NCBI RefSeq assembly: GCF_011040495.1
Contig: NZ_CP049037.1
Coordinates: forward strand, 2,976,001 to 3,040,000
Source: Pseudohalocynthiibacter aestuariivivens
GTDB taxonomy: Bacteria; Pseudomonadota; Alphaproteobacteria; Rhodobacterales; Rhodobacteraceae
DNA: 64,000 nucleotides
Direction of reading: 5' to 3'
Part shown: in pieces, positions 25,620 to 34,889 of the stretch
Layout of the letters: every line of letters begins with the position of its first letter
Numbering within the stretch: the stretch's first letter is position 1
Program-made: the position numbers and the translations under genes
Notes under the pieces: generated by a model
Told to the model about the DNA's origin: nothing
Databases searched by the model: none
The model's input: the letters and a program-made list of their open reading frames with translations, nothing else

Positions 25620-26084
25620 TCATTTCAATGGCCTGTACATTGTACCGCCCCAGAAGGATTTATCCGGGTGGCGGTCGCGCGCTGCATCTTCGGCCGTCTC
25701 GAGCGGCTCTTGTAGGGTTGGGCGGTTCAGAGCAGTAAAGAGCGGATCGTCGAGTGTGGTGCCCTCTGGCAGTTGGCGGCCAAGACGGATGGCGGCCTTA
25801 ATCGCATTCGATGCGCAGGCCCAGGCGCCGGTGAGGCCATGTTTTTCGTCATTGAGTGCAATGCACCGTTGGGCCAGATCCGCGCCGCCCGCACCAAAGA
25901 AAGCATCGGTTGCGATCAGGTCGAGCATGCGTACGGCCACATCGGCATCGGGCAGGCACTTTTCGATGGCGACGAAAGAGGGGTCTGCCTGCGCGCAGCT
26001 TTGGATTGCGCGCGGGTCAGCCTCGGCCATGGCGAGGGAGGCTGCCAGCGCGGTGGCCGTGGAGAGAAGCGCCGTGCGGATCAT
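25620..26084 (-). CDS. Secreted protein of unknown function
   Basis: 154 aa with a Sec signal peptide (cut near residue 20, LAMA|EADP). The mature protein has four cysteines (AIQSCAQ, EKCLP, RCIAL, AWACAS), likely two disulfides, and is predicted periplasmic. No family is recognised. Its ATG overlaps the ffh stop as ATGA, so it is co-expressed with Ffh; the functional link is unclear. Confidence 0.78.
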   Translation of the reverse strand: MIRTALLSTATALAASLAMAEADPRAIQSCAQADPSFVAIEKCLPDADVAVRMLDLIATDAFFGAGGADLAQRCIALNDEKHGLTGAWACASNAIKAAIRLGRQLPEGTTLDDPLFTALNRPTLQEPLETAEDAARDRHPDKSFWGGTMYRPLK

Positions 26085-27592
26085 TTTTTCTTGCCAAAGC
26101 CGGACAGGCCGGGGGGCAGGCCCATGCCGCCGCCGAGACCGGGCAGGCCGCCACCGGGCATGCCTTTGCCCATCTGCTTGGCGGCTTGTTCCAGTGCCTT
26201 GGGGTCCATTCCAGCGGCCATTTCTTCGGGGCTGGGGCCACCTTTGCCGAACATGCCTTTCATCGCCTGTTTGAGCATGCCGCCTTTGCCCATTTTCCCC
26301 ATCTTCTTCATCATGTCGCCCATCTGGCGGTGCATCTTGAGCAGCTTGTTCAGCTCAGAGACATCCTGACCGGAGCCGCGGGCGATGCGCTTCTTGCGGC
26401 TGGCTTGCAGCAGTTTGGGATTGGCGCGTTCTTTTTTCGTCATCGACTGGATCAAGGCGATCTGACGGATCAGGATCTTGTCGTCGAACCCAGCCTCCTG
26501 CACCTGTTTGGCCATTTTGCCCATGCCGGGCATCATGCCCATCACGCCTTCCATGCCGCCCATCTTTTGCATCTGCTCCAGCTGCATCCGCAGGTCGTTC
26601 ATGTTGAACTGACCCTTCTGGAAGCGGCGCATCATGCGTTCGGCCTGTTCGGCCTCGATGGTTTCCTGCGCTTTCTCGACAAGGCTGACAATGTCGCCCA
26701 TGCCAAGGATGCGGCCTGCGATGCGTTCGGGTTCGAACGTCTCGATCGCGTCCATTTTTTCGCCGAGACCGACAAAGCGGATCGGCTTGCCGGTAACGGC
26801 GCGCATCGAGAGGGCCGCGCCACCGCGCCCGTCGCCGTCCATGCGGGTCAGCACGACACCGGTCACGCCGATCTTGTCGTCAAATTCTGTCGCAACGTTG
26901 ACGGCGTCCTGGCCTGTGAGGCCATCGACCACCAGCAGCGTTTCGCGCGGGTTGGCGACGTCGCGCACGGCGGCGGCCTGTGCGATCAGATCTGCGTCGA
27001 TATGCAGGCGGCCCGCGGTGTCGAGCATGTAGACGTCATAGCCACCGAGGCTGGCCTGAGTCTTGGCGCGTTTGGCGATCTGGACGGGGTCTTCGCCCTT
27101 GACGATTGGCAGGGTGTCGACGCCGATCTGGGTGCCGAGAATGGCAAGCTGTTCCATCGCGGCAGGGCGGTTCACGTCGAGCGAGGCCATCAGCACGCGC
27201 TTGCCCTCGCGTTCCTTCAGGCGTTTTGCCAGCTTGGCAGTGGTGGTAGTTTTACCCGAGCCTTGCAGGCCGACCATCAGGATCGGGGCGGGCGCGTTGT
27301 CGATTTTCAGAGCGCCGGGATCGCCCTCGCCGGTGAGGGTCTGAACCAGCGTGTCGTGCACGATTTTGACGACCTGTTGGCCGGGGGTGATGGATTTGGT
27401 CACCGCCTGCCCGGTGGCCTGTTCCTGCACGTGTTTCACGAAATCGCGGGCGACGGGCAGTGATACGTCGGCCTCCAGCAGGGCAACGCGGACCTCGCGC
27501 AGGGCGGTTTTCACGTCGTCCTCGGACAGCGCGCCCTGTTTGGTCAGGCGATCAAAGACGCCAGAGAGGCGTTCGGACAGATTTTCAAACAT
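26081..27592 (-). CDS. ffh: Signal recognition particle protein Ffh
   Basis: 503-aa SRP54. N domain (1-90), G domain with G1 GLQGSGKTTTTAKLA near 105, DTAGR near 190 and TRMDGDGRGG near 250, then a Met-rich M domain (from about 300) that binds the signal peptide and 4.5S RNA. AAGGAG lies eight bases before the ATG. A large open frame on the opposite strand is a shadow of this gene. The SRP RNA gene was not found nearby. Confidence 0.97.
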   Translation of the reverse strand: MFENLSERLSGVFDRLTKQGALSEDDVKTALREVRVALLEADVSLPVARDFVKHVQEQATGQAVTKSITPGQQVVKIVHDTLVQTLTGEGDPGALKIDNAPAPILMVGLQGSGKTTTTAKLAKRLKEREGKRVLMASLDVNRPAAMEQLAILGTQIGVDTLPIVKGEDPVQIAKRAKTQASLGGYDVYMLDTAGRLHIDADLIAQAAAVRDVANPRETLLVVDGLTGQDAVNVATEFDDKIGVTGVVLTRMDGDGRGGAALSMRAVTGKPIRFVGLGEKMDAIETFEPERIAGRILGMGDIVSLVEKAQETIEAEQAERMMRRFQKGQFNMNDLRMQLEQMQKMGGMEGVMGMMPGMGKMAKQVQEAGFDDKILIRQIALIQSMTKKERANPKLLQASRKKRIARGSGQDVSELNKLLKMHRQMGDMMKKMGKMGKGGMLKQAMKGMFGKGGPSPEEMAAGMDPKALEQAAKQMGKGMPGGGLPGLGGGMGLPPGLSGFGKKK

Positions 27593-27944
27593 CTCAGGGG
27601 CTCCTTATGCCGCTTTACCCAAATTCTGGCCCTTCAAGAATAAGAAGGGCCGGCCCAAATGCCAATGTCCCCCGTGGGCGCAACGCGCTGACGGAGGGCG
27701 ATCCCGGCCAGAGGCCATGGGACCGGAAGCATGACAGACTCCCGGAGTTGCGCTGGCTTTTAGGCGGGGGGCGGGGGCGAGTCAAGTCTGCACCCCTTTT
27801 GCAGGTATCGGTATGGTCCGCGAGGCAGGGTGCCCCTGCGCAAGAGTATGCAGATGGCCAGACGCTGTTGATGTTTCACTCGCGTCTTAGCACAGTTGTT
27901 CTGGTCCCGACCGTGGAGATTTGGACCGCAAGGAGGTTTTAACG
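27593..27944. other. 352-bp divergent intergenic region
   Basis: No gene is supported. It holds a perfect hairpin GGCCCTTC/GAAGGGCC with an 8-base A-rich loop (27628-27651) in the ffh leader, and a strong AGGAGG for the rightward gene at 27931-27936. Promoters for both directions must lie here, but no confident -35/-10 pair was picked. Nothing resembles SRP RNA despite the ffh context. Confidence 0.6.
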
Positions 27945-30194
27945 ATGTCTTTATTGAAAATGTTTTCTTTTTTGGTCTTTGTTATGCAGATTGCCCTGCT
28001 GTCGTTCAACACATTGCCTCTGGCAGCGCAAGGCGCGCTGACGGTGACAGATCGTGGGGAGGATATCGTTTTCCCGATGGGGGAGGTGTCATTTGCAGAT
28101 AGCGTTGTCAGCTTTGAAATCGGAAGACCGTCCTCTGAGCCGCAATATGCCGATCCCAAAGCGGCGCTGGGCCATCCTGACGGGAAAGATACGAATGCCT
28201 TGACGCTCGGCTGTGGTGGGGTTGTTGTCCTTTCATTCGATGACAATTTTCTCGTGAATGTCGAGGGTCCTGATCTCTACGTGTTCGAGGTTGGCGATGA
28301 TGTTGAAGCCACCGATGTTTCAATCTCCGAGAACGGTGAGACATGGCATGAGCTGGGTCGGATCAGTGGTGCGACCGCAGCGATCGACATAGCCAGATAT
28401 GTGCCGAAGGGGGATGCGCGGTTCCGCCTCGTTAAACTGACCGATGCGCGGGCGCGCTGTAACAGTCGCTGGCCGGGGGCGGATATCGACGCCATTGCCG
28501 CCATCGGGGCGATTGCGCGGGATGAGACGGGCGTTGTTAATCCTGCGGCAGAGCAGCCAGAGGGCCAGACGCCGACTGTCACGGCTGAAGCCCCTGAGAA
28601 AAACAGCGATACCTTGCCTGAGCAAAAGACCGATGCTGAGAACGCTGGGAGCGGCGACATCATCGCGAGCGGGCAGGGACAACCAGCCGAGACGGCGAAG
28701 GCGGAGACTGTGAAGGCAGAAACTGCGCAGAAAGAAGACGAACCCGCAGAGCCGATCTGTGGGGGAACCTCATCTCTGAAAAAGGTTTCTGATTGTCTGG
28801 CGGCGGTCAAAAAACACGCCAAAGACAATCAGGATGACACGTTTGACGTCTATTGGAGGGCTTTGGATAAACAAGCGAAAGCATATAAATCCCGCCGCAC
28901 TGTGGCTGTACCGGGTTGCTATGAACTGACCAATGATTTGCTGAAGCTCATGACCTATATCGAACGAGAGCATAAGATGGCGTTCGGTACCAAACCATCG
29001 CACTGCGCCGGGACGTTCAGGGTGTTGCAGCCATTTGGCTTTGAAAATCCGTCCCTGAAAGAATGCGAAAATTCATACACGCAGAAAGGGGCGACGGCCT
29101 GTGTTCTGGCGCTGCTGAAGACCAGCCGGGCACCGGTGATCCGGAGCACCTTGCAAGCCGATCAAAAACGCTGCCGAAACCCTTACGCATCACCGGACGG
29201 ATTAAGAGGAGGTCTGGAGAAGCTGGCGGTCTTCGAGATGCCCGGATCAAAGGAGAAAGAACGCAAGGCGCTGTATGCGTTGTATTACAAAAATATGACG
29301 TGTGAGCTATTGGATCAGGTGCTGCTGGCTGCGGGGATGAAGCAAGAACAGAGCAGCGCAGCCAATCAGACCGAAACATCTGAACAGAACAGCATATCCA
29401 GAAACTCCAGTGATTTGGTTTTCGACAGCCCCGCGTTGAAAATTTATGCGCCAAAGAAAATGTGTAATCAGGCAAAGCTGCAATATTCGATTGTTGCAGA
29501 CGCGCTATTGAGCAAGCACATTATTGAGTCACTTCAATTTCGGGTCGGCCCGATCAGCGCAGCCTATACAAATAAGATGGAGGACTGTCTTGTTGGCGAT
29601 CTTAGGCCCAGCGGGGTCACTGCGAAGTTGCTAGCGGATAAGGTATTTAACCCCACGGTCGCTTTCTACATTACTGGATCAGGTCGCAAATATGCGTCTG
29701 GAAAATTTGAAGCGAAAGGGTTCAAGGTAACCTCGGATATCAGCTTGTTGTCACAGGCACCCGCGCTGCCCGAAGTAGAGGGGCAGGAAAGCAAGATTGC
29801 AAAAGTCATTGATCAGATTAACGAGACAGCAAAGCGGCAACAGGTTCTGACCAGTGCGGCGGAGCATATCAACACGCAGGTCAGCAACCTTCTGAAAGAT
29901 CAATGCGCGCCCAACACACCATTTACCGCCTCTGGGTTCATACCCCGTTGGGAGAATGGCAAATGCGCCATGAGGACCGCGGATAACGGTAGTTTTTTCG
30001 GAAACACATACATGTACGGCTGGAGCGTGGAGACCAGTATAGATTCGTGCACCGACGATTTGTCATCATGCAAGTATTCATTCCAGTTCGTTTGCAATGC
30101 CCATGAACGCGGAGGCGGATGGACAGAGCTATGCAGAATTCCACGCAATCAAAGAGGGTTTCCGGTGCAGCATGGCACGCTGAAGCTAAAGTAG
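27945..30194 (+). CDS. Large secreted multidomain protein, unknown function
   Basis: 749 aa, start ATG at 27945 after AGGAGG. Signal peptide 1-28 (LPLAA|QG). Residues 31-190 form a beta-rich domain with LGCGGVVVLSFDDNFLVN, GPDLYVFEVG and WPGADIDAIAAIGA, an arrangement I recognise from the N-terminal module of some OmpA-type and surface proteins. A Glu/Pro/Thr/Ala-rich linker (195-270) follows, then a long C-terminal part with about 16 cysteines and no recognised family. No membrane anchor or OmpA domain is present. Its base composition is lower in GC and its codon use looser than the neighbours, hinting at acquisition. Monocistronic. Confidence 0.8.
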   Translation: MSLLKMFSFLVFVMQIALLSFNTLPLAAQGALTVTDRGEDIVFPMGEVSFADSVVSFEIGRPSSEPQYADPKAALGHPDGKDTNALTLGCGGVVVLSFDDNFLVNVEGPDLYVFEVGDDVEATDVSISENGETWHELGRISGATAAIDIARYVPKGDARFRLVKLTDARARCNSRWPGADIDAIAAIGAIARDETGVVNPAAEQPEGQTPTVTAEAPEKNSDTLPEQKTDAENAGSGDIIASGQGQPAETAKAETVKAETAQKEDEPAEPICGGTSSLKKVSDCLAAVKKHAKDNQDDTFDVYWRALDKQAKAYKSRRTVAVPGCYELTNDLLKLMTYIEREHKMAFGTKPSHCAGTFRVLQPFGFENPSLKECENSYTQKGATACVLALLKTSRAPVIRSTLQADQKRCRNPYASPDGLRGGLEKLAVFEMPGSKEKERKALYALYYKNMTCELLDQVLLAAGMKQEQSSAANQTETSEQNSISRNSSDLVFDSPALKIYAPKKMCNQAKLQYSIVADALLSKHIIESLQFRVGPISAAYTNKMEDCLVGDLRPSGVTAKLLADKVFNPTVAFYITGSGRKYASGKFEAKGFKVTSDISLLSQAPALPEVEGQESKIAKVIDQINETAKRQQVLTSAAEHINTQVSNLLKDQCAPNTPFTASGFIPRWENGKCAMRTADNGSFFGNTYMYGWSVETSIDSCTDDLSSCKYSFQFVCNAHERGGGWTELCRIPRNQRGFPVQHGTLKLK

Positions 30195-30415
30195 GTTATT
30201 CTGCGCCAAGTGATCTTGTCCCCTGGACGCATCTTTCTGCTGGAGTGTGTTCATAAAAGGCCGCGACTCTGGGGCGCCTCCGTCAGATATCCGAACGCAC
30301 TTAAAAACGCGTGTCGACGGGACTGGCTCGGTGAGTTGTCGTGGGGAATAAGCTTGCGTTTACGAACGAACCGGGCAAAATGGCGCTCATATGTTAGCTT
30401 TTGCACAGAGTGACC

Positions 30416-31297
30416 ATGAACAACTGGGACGAGATCAGAACCGCCTTTAACGTGGCGCGCGTCGGTACGGTTAGCGGGGCGGCAGAGGTGCTGGGCGTGC
30501 ATCATGCCACTGTCATCCGGCATATCGACGCGCTGGAGGATCGGCTGGGCGTGCGGCTGTTTCAGCGGCACGCGCGCGGCTATACCCCGACCGAGGCGGG
30601 CGAAGACCTGCTGCGCGTGGCGCAGGCCACGGACGAGCAGTTTGCGCAACTGGCCGGGCGGATCAAGGGGCAGGGCGATGCGGTCTCGGGCGAGTTGGTG
30701 GTAACATCTCTGGGCGGATTGAGCCATCTGATCGTGCCGGTGCTGGCCGCGTTCCAGCGGGAATACCCCGAAATCATGGTGCGTTATCTGACCGGGAACC
30801 GCCTGTTTCGGCTGGAATACGGCGAGGCGCATGTTGCGATCCGCGCAGGCAGCGTGCCGGACCAGCCTGACAACGTGGTGCAGCAGTTCTTTCGCCAGCC
30901 CATCGCGCTGTTTGCCAGCGCGGCATACATCGCAGAGAATGGTATGCCCGAAAGCGTCGCCAAGTATCCTGCGCACCGGTTTGTCAGTATGGATGATCCG
31001 AAGTCGCGCGCGCCATTTGCCCGCTGGTTGCGAGAGAACGTGCCCGATCAGGCGATTGTGTTCCGCAGCGGTGATGTACATGCCCTGCGCCGCGCCATCG
31101 CCGAGGGGGCGGGCATCGGGTTCATGTCGCGACTGCAAGCCGCCGAGATGGGCGGACTGGTCGAGGTCCACGCCCCGTTGGAGGAATGGTCGACACCCCT
31201 GTGGCTGGTGACGCATATGGATCTGCATCGCACGACCAAGGTGCAGGCATTTCTAGGGTTCCTGAAGGATCATGCCAAGAACTGGGAAGCGGCGTGA
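30416..31297 (+). CDS. LysR family transcriptional regulator
   Basis: 293 aa. Helix-turn-helix at 17-40 (GTVSGAAEVLGVHHATVIRHI), substrate-binding domain from about 90. The linker RLGVRLFQRHARGYTPTEAGEDLL is diagnostic. The ATG at 30416 has only a weak GAG upstream. It is coupled to the transporter gene that follows by a TGA/GTG overlap, which suggests that they function together, although LysR genes are more often divergent from their targets. Confidence 0.9.
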   Translation: MNNWDEIRTAFNVARVGTVSGAAEVLGVHHATVIRHIDALEDRLGVRLFQRHARGYTPTEAGEDLLRVAQATDEQFAQLAGRIKGQGDAVSGELVVTSLGGLSHLIVPVLAAFQREYPEIMVRYLTGNRLFRLEYGEAHVAIRAGSVPDQPDNVVQQFFRQPIALFASAAYIAENGMPESVAKYPAHRFVSMDDPKSRAPFARWLRENVPDQAIVFRSGDVHALRRAIAEGAGIGFMSRLQAAEMGGLVEVHAPLEEWSTPLWLVTHMDLHRTTKVQAFLGFLKDHAKNWEAA

Positions 31298-32181
31298 CCC
31301 GAGGGTTGGCGGGCCATCTGGCCATGTTCTGCTTTTCCGGGTTGATCGCGGGATCGTTCGCGCTGGGCTCAATGGCGGCAGATTACATCGCGCCCACGGC
31401 GCTGAATGCTGTGCGCTTTGTGATTGCGGCGGCGATTGTCGGGGCGGCGGCGCTGGCCACGCATGGGCTGCCGCGCAGTGCGTTTGTCGCACCTTGGCGA
31501 TACTTGGTGTTGGGCAGTCTGATGGGCATCTATTTTGTCCTGATGTTCGAGGGGCTGAAGACCGCGCCACCGGTATCGGCGGCGGCGGTGTTCACCCTGA
31601 CGCCGCTGATCTCTGGTGCGGCGGGATATCTGCTGCTGCGCCAGATCACCACGCGGCGCATGGCGCTGGCGCTGAGCGTGGGGGCGGCGGGCGCGCTGTG
31701 GGTCATCTTTCGCGCCGACATGGCGGCGCTGTTGGCGTTCGAGGTCGGGCGTGGCGAGTTCATCTATTTCTGGGGCTGTGTCGCGCACGCCATCTACACA
31801 CCGCTGGTGCGCAAGCTGAACCGGGGCGAGCCGCCGGTTGTGTTCTCATTCGGGACGTTATTGGCGGCGGCGCTGATCCTGCTGGTCGCGGGGGCGGGCG
31901 ATATTGCGGCGACTGACTGGACTGCCTTGCCGGGGATCGTCTGGATCACACTGATCTATGTGGCGGTCTTTGCCAGTGCCGTCACTTTCGTTCTGCTGCA
32001 ATTTGCGTCGCTGCGGCTACCGAGCGCCAAGGTAATGGCCTATACTTATCTGACGCCCAGCTGGGTACTGCTATGGCAGGCCGCGCTGGGTCACGATTTG
32101 CCACCGCTGCTGGTGCTGGCAGGTGTGGCGCTGACCATCCTTGCGCTGTTGATGCTGCTGAAGGATGAGGAAACGCTGTAG
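31294..32181 (+). CDS. EamA/DMT-family transporter
   Basis: 295 aa from a GTG that overlaps the LysR stop (GTGA); the next in-frame ATG is at 31324. Ten membrane helices in two EamA repeats: AADYIAPTALNAVRFVIAAA and MGIYFVLMFEGLKTAPPVSAAAVF in the first, AYTYLTPSWVLLWQ in the second. Its regulator partner suggests inducible export. The substrate is unknown. It converges with the protease gene. Confidence 0.87.
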   Translation: MTRGLAGHLAMFCFSGLIAGSFALGSMAADYIAPTALNAVRFVIAAAIVGAAALATHGLPRSAFVAPWRYLVLGSLMGIYFVLMFEGLKTAPPVSAAAVFTLTPLISGAAGYLLLRQITTRRMALALSVGAAGALWVIFRADMAALLAFEVGRGEFIYFWGCVAHAIYTPLVRKLNRGEPPVVFSFGTLLAAALILLVAGAGDIAATDWTALPGIVWITLIYVAVFASAVTFVLLQFASLRLPSAKVMAYTYLTPSWVLLWQAALGHDLPPLLVLAGVALTILALLMLLKDEETL

Positions 32182-32198
32182 GCGCGCAGGTGCGCACG

Positions 32199-33650
32199 TT
32201 ATCTGCACTCGATAAAAACGGTGATGTCAGAAGCGTGTGCGCCCAGTTCTACCGGAGTGGGCCGGGTTATCGGGGTACCGATGGTGATCGGCACCGAGTT
32301 CTGCGCGAGAAAGAGCTTGGCGATTTCACCGCGCACCGCGAAATTCACGTTTTCGGGGACCGAGCCGGTGGCCTCTTGGACGAAATCCTGTCGCAGCTTT
32401 GCAACCACGACGCCAACAATCAGCCCGGCACTGTCCAGTAACGGGCCGCCCGAATTCCCGGCCTGTACGGCGGCGGAAATCTGCATGTTGAAGCTGTCAC
32501 CCCGAACGCCTTTGAGCGAAGAGACAACGCCGCGCGTCACGTTGAGCCCCTCGAGCAAGTCGCTGAGCGGAAACCCCGCAACCAGCACGTCGGAATTGAG
32601 CTGCGCGGGGGCAGACGCAAACCGGGCGTGCGCGCCGCCGGATTTGTCCGGGGCATTGATGACGGCCAGATCGAAAACCTTTGATTGCGCGACAATCTGC
32701 GCGGGGGCGCCATCGACCGCGATGTGTTTGCAGTCACCGGCCACATGCGCGTTCGTCAGGATATCGCCGCGATCATTCACCACGAACCCAGTGCCGCTGC
32801 TGGCATGGGATGTCTCTGGCTTTGCCGTGCCGACGCTGGGTGTGTCACGACCCGTTTGTGGCGGTGTGGTGTCTTCGTCTGCGATTTCGAGAAAGAGGGT
32901 AACGATATGATCGAGATAGCCGTCACGGGAAAATCGGATCGGGTCGCGCCGCCCCGTGCCGAGACTGGCCGCGACCGCGTTCAGAATACCCTGATCGGCG
33001 GGTGTTGCCGAAAGGATGATGGTGGTCCACCCCCGATTGACATAATCCGAACGGACATACAGCAGTCCGTCGCCGCCTCGGGTTGATGTAATCCAGGTCC
33101 GTTCCCGGCGCACTGTATAGGGCGTGTAACCCGCTGCCTTATCGAGACCATAGGCATGATAGGCCTTGGCCCCTGCGAAATCAGACCGGCCCACCGCGAT
33201 GGCGAGCGAGCTATTGGTGTGGCTCCAGTTCTGAAACGTGCCGCTGTCGGCGTCACGCTGATAGGCGTCGAGAGGAAACAGCAACGACAGCCCGTAAGTG
33301 TCGAGATAAATCATGTCCCAGCCGCTGTCTGCGATCCGCGTGGCAGCGGATAGAAAGAGCGCCGCAAGGTGTATGTTGACTGGCGCGGCGTCAAACTGGT
33401 GATAGGAGTAACGCGACAGAGCCTTGCGGCTGCCCGCGCCCCATTGGCCGTCCAGCAAGCCCAGATATTTGTTCTCGAAGGCAAGGGCGAGTTGCAGGAA
33501 CCGTTTGTCGTCGGATGTCAGTCGCTGCTGTTGGATCGGTTCAAAGAGCCCTGCGTATTTTGGGTCATTGATGTCGGCAGTTGCCCGAAGGGTGCCAGCG
33601 AATAGCGTGAGAAGGGCAATCAAGATGATTGCTGAGTTTGCCAATCGCAT
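32199..33650 (-). CDS. Trypsin-like serine protease with N-terminal peptidoglycan-binding-like domain
   Basis: 483 aa with a signal peptide (1-25). A peptidoglycan-binding-like motif lies at 45-80 (YLGLLDGQWGAGSRKALSRY). The trypsin-fold domain from about 280 has the triad His302 (TNAHVAGD), Asp328 (FDLAVI) and Ser400 (GNSGGP), like HtrA without a PDZ domain. The middle (90-265) is a beta-rich region of unknown kind. GGAG precedes the ATG at 33650. Predicted periplasmic; related proteins occur widely in Rhodobacteraceae. Confidence 0.88.
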   Translation of the reverse strand: MRLANSAIILIALLTLFAGTLRATADINDPKYAGLFEPIQQQRLTSDDKRFLQLALAFENKYLGLLDGQWGAGSRKALSRYSYHQFDAAPVNIHLAALFLSAATRIADSGWDMIYLDTYGLSLLFPLDAYQRDADSGTFQNWSHTNSSLAIAVGRSDFAGAKAYHAYGLDKAAGYTPYTVRRERTWITSTRGGDGLLYVRSDYVNRGWTTIILSATPADQGILNAVAASLGTGRRDPIRFSRDGYLDHIVTLFLEIADEDTTPPQTGRDTPSVGTAKPETSHASSGTGFVVNDRGDILTNAHVAGDCKHIAVDGAPAQIVAQSKVFDLAVINAPDKSGGAHARFASAPAQLNSDVLVAGFPLSDLLEGLNVTRGVVSSLKGVRGDSFNMQISAAVQAGNSGGPLLDSAGLIVGVVVAKLRQDFVQEATGSVPENVNFAVRGEIAKLFLAQNSVPITIGTPITRPTPVELGAHASDITVFIECR

Positions 33651-33856
33651 GAACGTCTCCGGCGGGCTGGGATACAAATTCATTATCTCGCCTGACCGTT
33701 CACGGCGTCAAGCGCGGAGAGCAAGACCGGAGATAATCCTGCGCCCTGTCGCGCCGGCACGGGGATGCGCGGTCAGTGCTGCAGATAAATTCTGGTCGAT
33801 GGAACCAAATCCGATCCAGTGCAGTTAAACTGTGACAACCAAGGAAAGGGATACCT

Positions 33857-33925
33857 ATGCGTAGTATTATATATCTCGTCGGCCTCGTCGTGATCGTTCT
33901 GGCCATCGTTCAATTCGTATTGTGA
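33857..33925 (+). CDS. 22-aa single-helix membrane peptide
   Basis: A perfect small gene: AAGGAAAGGG six bases before the ATG, then MRSIIYLVGLVVIVLAIVQFVL and TGA. One membrane helix with a positive N-terminus. Similar 20-30 residue peptides are common in Rhodobacteraceae (from memory). It lies four bases from the stop of the converging ArsR gene. No function is known. Confidence 0.6.
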   Translation: MRSIIYLVGLVVIVLAIVQFVL

Positions 33926-33929
33926 GCGC

Positions 33930-34265
33930 CTACTCGTAGGTCTCTCCGGGCAGTTCCGCGTTGAGGAACCTCTCGAACGCATCGAGGTTCACCGGCTCGA
34001 ACTGACCAAAGCCCTGCATCCAGACCGACGCGCCTTTGAGCGCGCCCGGCTCAAGCTTGCACCACTTTACCCGGCCGCGCCGTTCCTGAGAGATCAGGCC
34101 GGCGCGGCTGAGAATGTTGAGGTGTTTGGAGATCGCGGCGAGGCTTATCTCGAACGGCTCTGCCACGTCGGTCACGGCCATGTCATCCTCTAGCAGCATC
34201 GCGAGGATCGCGCGGCGCGTGGGATCCGCAAGAGCGGCAAAGACAAGATCGAGCGGGTCAGACAT
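33930..34265 (-). CDS. ArsR-family transcriptional regulator
   Basis: 111 aa from the ATG at 34265 (MSDPLDLVFAALADPTRRAIL), the standard N-terminus of the family; the frame stays open to 34610 but is not protein-like. Winged-helix with recognition region FEISLAAISKHLNILSRAGL and wing QERRGRVKWCKL. Lacks metal-binding ELCV-type cysteines, so it belongs to the non-metal branch often paired with SRPBCC/AHSA proteins. Its partner is not visible here. Confidence 0.88.
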   Translation of the reverse strand: MSDPLDLVFAALADPTRRAILAMLLEDDMAVTDVAEPFEISLAAISKHLNILSRAGLISQERRGRVKWCKLEPGALKGASVWMQGFGQFEPVNLDAFERFLNAELPGETYE

Positions 34266-34379
34266 GGCCCGCACTATCGTCAGGCAGGGCCATACGTCAA
34301 CTGTCGCGGCCTCCGCTTGACATCGTGCAAGGCCCGCTGTGCCCACATGTTCCGACATCAGAGCATGGAAGGGCACGCA

Positions 34380-34704
34380 ATGCTTCAACACATCATGGTG
34401 CCGGTCAATCTGGCCGAAAAGGATGCTCTGGCCCGCGCCATTGAGGTGTCTTGCGATCTGGCCAAGCTTTATGGCGCGCCCCTGACGATGGTCCGCGAGC
34501 CGTGATCTGGCAGTCGAGACGCTGAACATCCCCACGCCCAATCCGGCTGTCGATGTGGACGGACGACTGCGATTTGCGATCGATCCGCTCCGGGCTGATC
34601 TGGTCGTCACCGCGTCGCATAGCGGGCATCTGGCGGCGCATGCCTCGGTCGCGGTGATGGTGGTGCGTGAGCAACCCGCTGGAGATACTCAACCAAACGG
34701 TTGA
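34380..34704 (+). pseudogene. Universal stress protein (UspA) remnant
   Basis: MLQHIMVPVNLAEKDALARAIEV is a good UspA N-terminus with a GGAAGGG Shine-Dalgarno, but the frame stops at 34505. A second frame (34503 onwards) carries typical late UspA pieces: DLVVTASH, then ASVAVMVVRE, ending at 34704. About half of the usual 140 residues are lost and the ATP loop is gone. A deletion plus frameshift best explains this. It sits between ArsR and the ATPase operon. Confidence 0.6.
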
Positions 34705-34829
34705 ATATACTCTGATGACCCCGTGCCGCGTGTTCCGGGGGTGGGGGACATCCTGGTCGATGTTGGGTAAAGCGAAAATGTATTAAAAAACAATGCTCTG
34801 AATGGGAGAGACCTGCGGCGGAGCCGCGC

Positions 34830-34857
34830 TTGACTCAGGGCGCGACCGCGCATAGCA
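34830..34857 (+). promoter_or_regulatory. Candidate promoter of the atp operon
   Basis: TTGACT (34830-34835), 16 bp spacer, ATAGCA (34852-34857), 33 bp before the atpI GTG. TTGACT is close to the alphaproteobacterial consensus; the -10 is weak. Confidence 0.4.
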
Positions 34858-34889
34858 CTGACCCGAACAATCCGTGAGAGGTTTCGCGC

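Noticed and set aside
25856..27463. 535-codon open frame on the plus strand
   Set aside because: It lies wholly antisense to ffh, has His-rich low-complexity composition typical of a high-GC shadow frame, and no family features.
27700..27740. GGACCGGAAGCATG resembling the SRP RNA tetraloop region
   Set aside because: The conserved GGUCCGGAAGGAAGCAGC core and pairing arms are missing, so it is not a 4.5S RNA gene despite the ffh neighbour.
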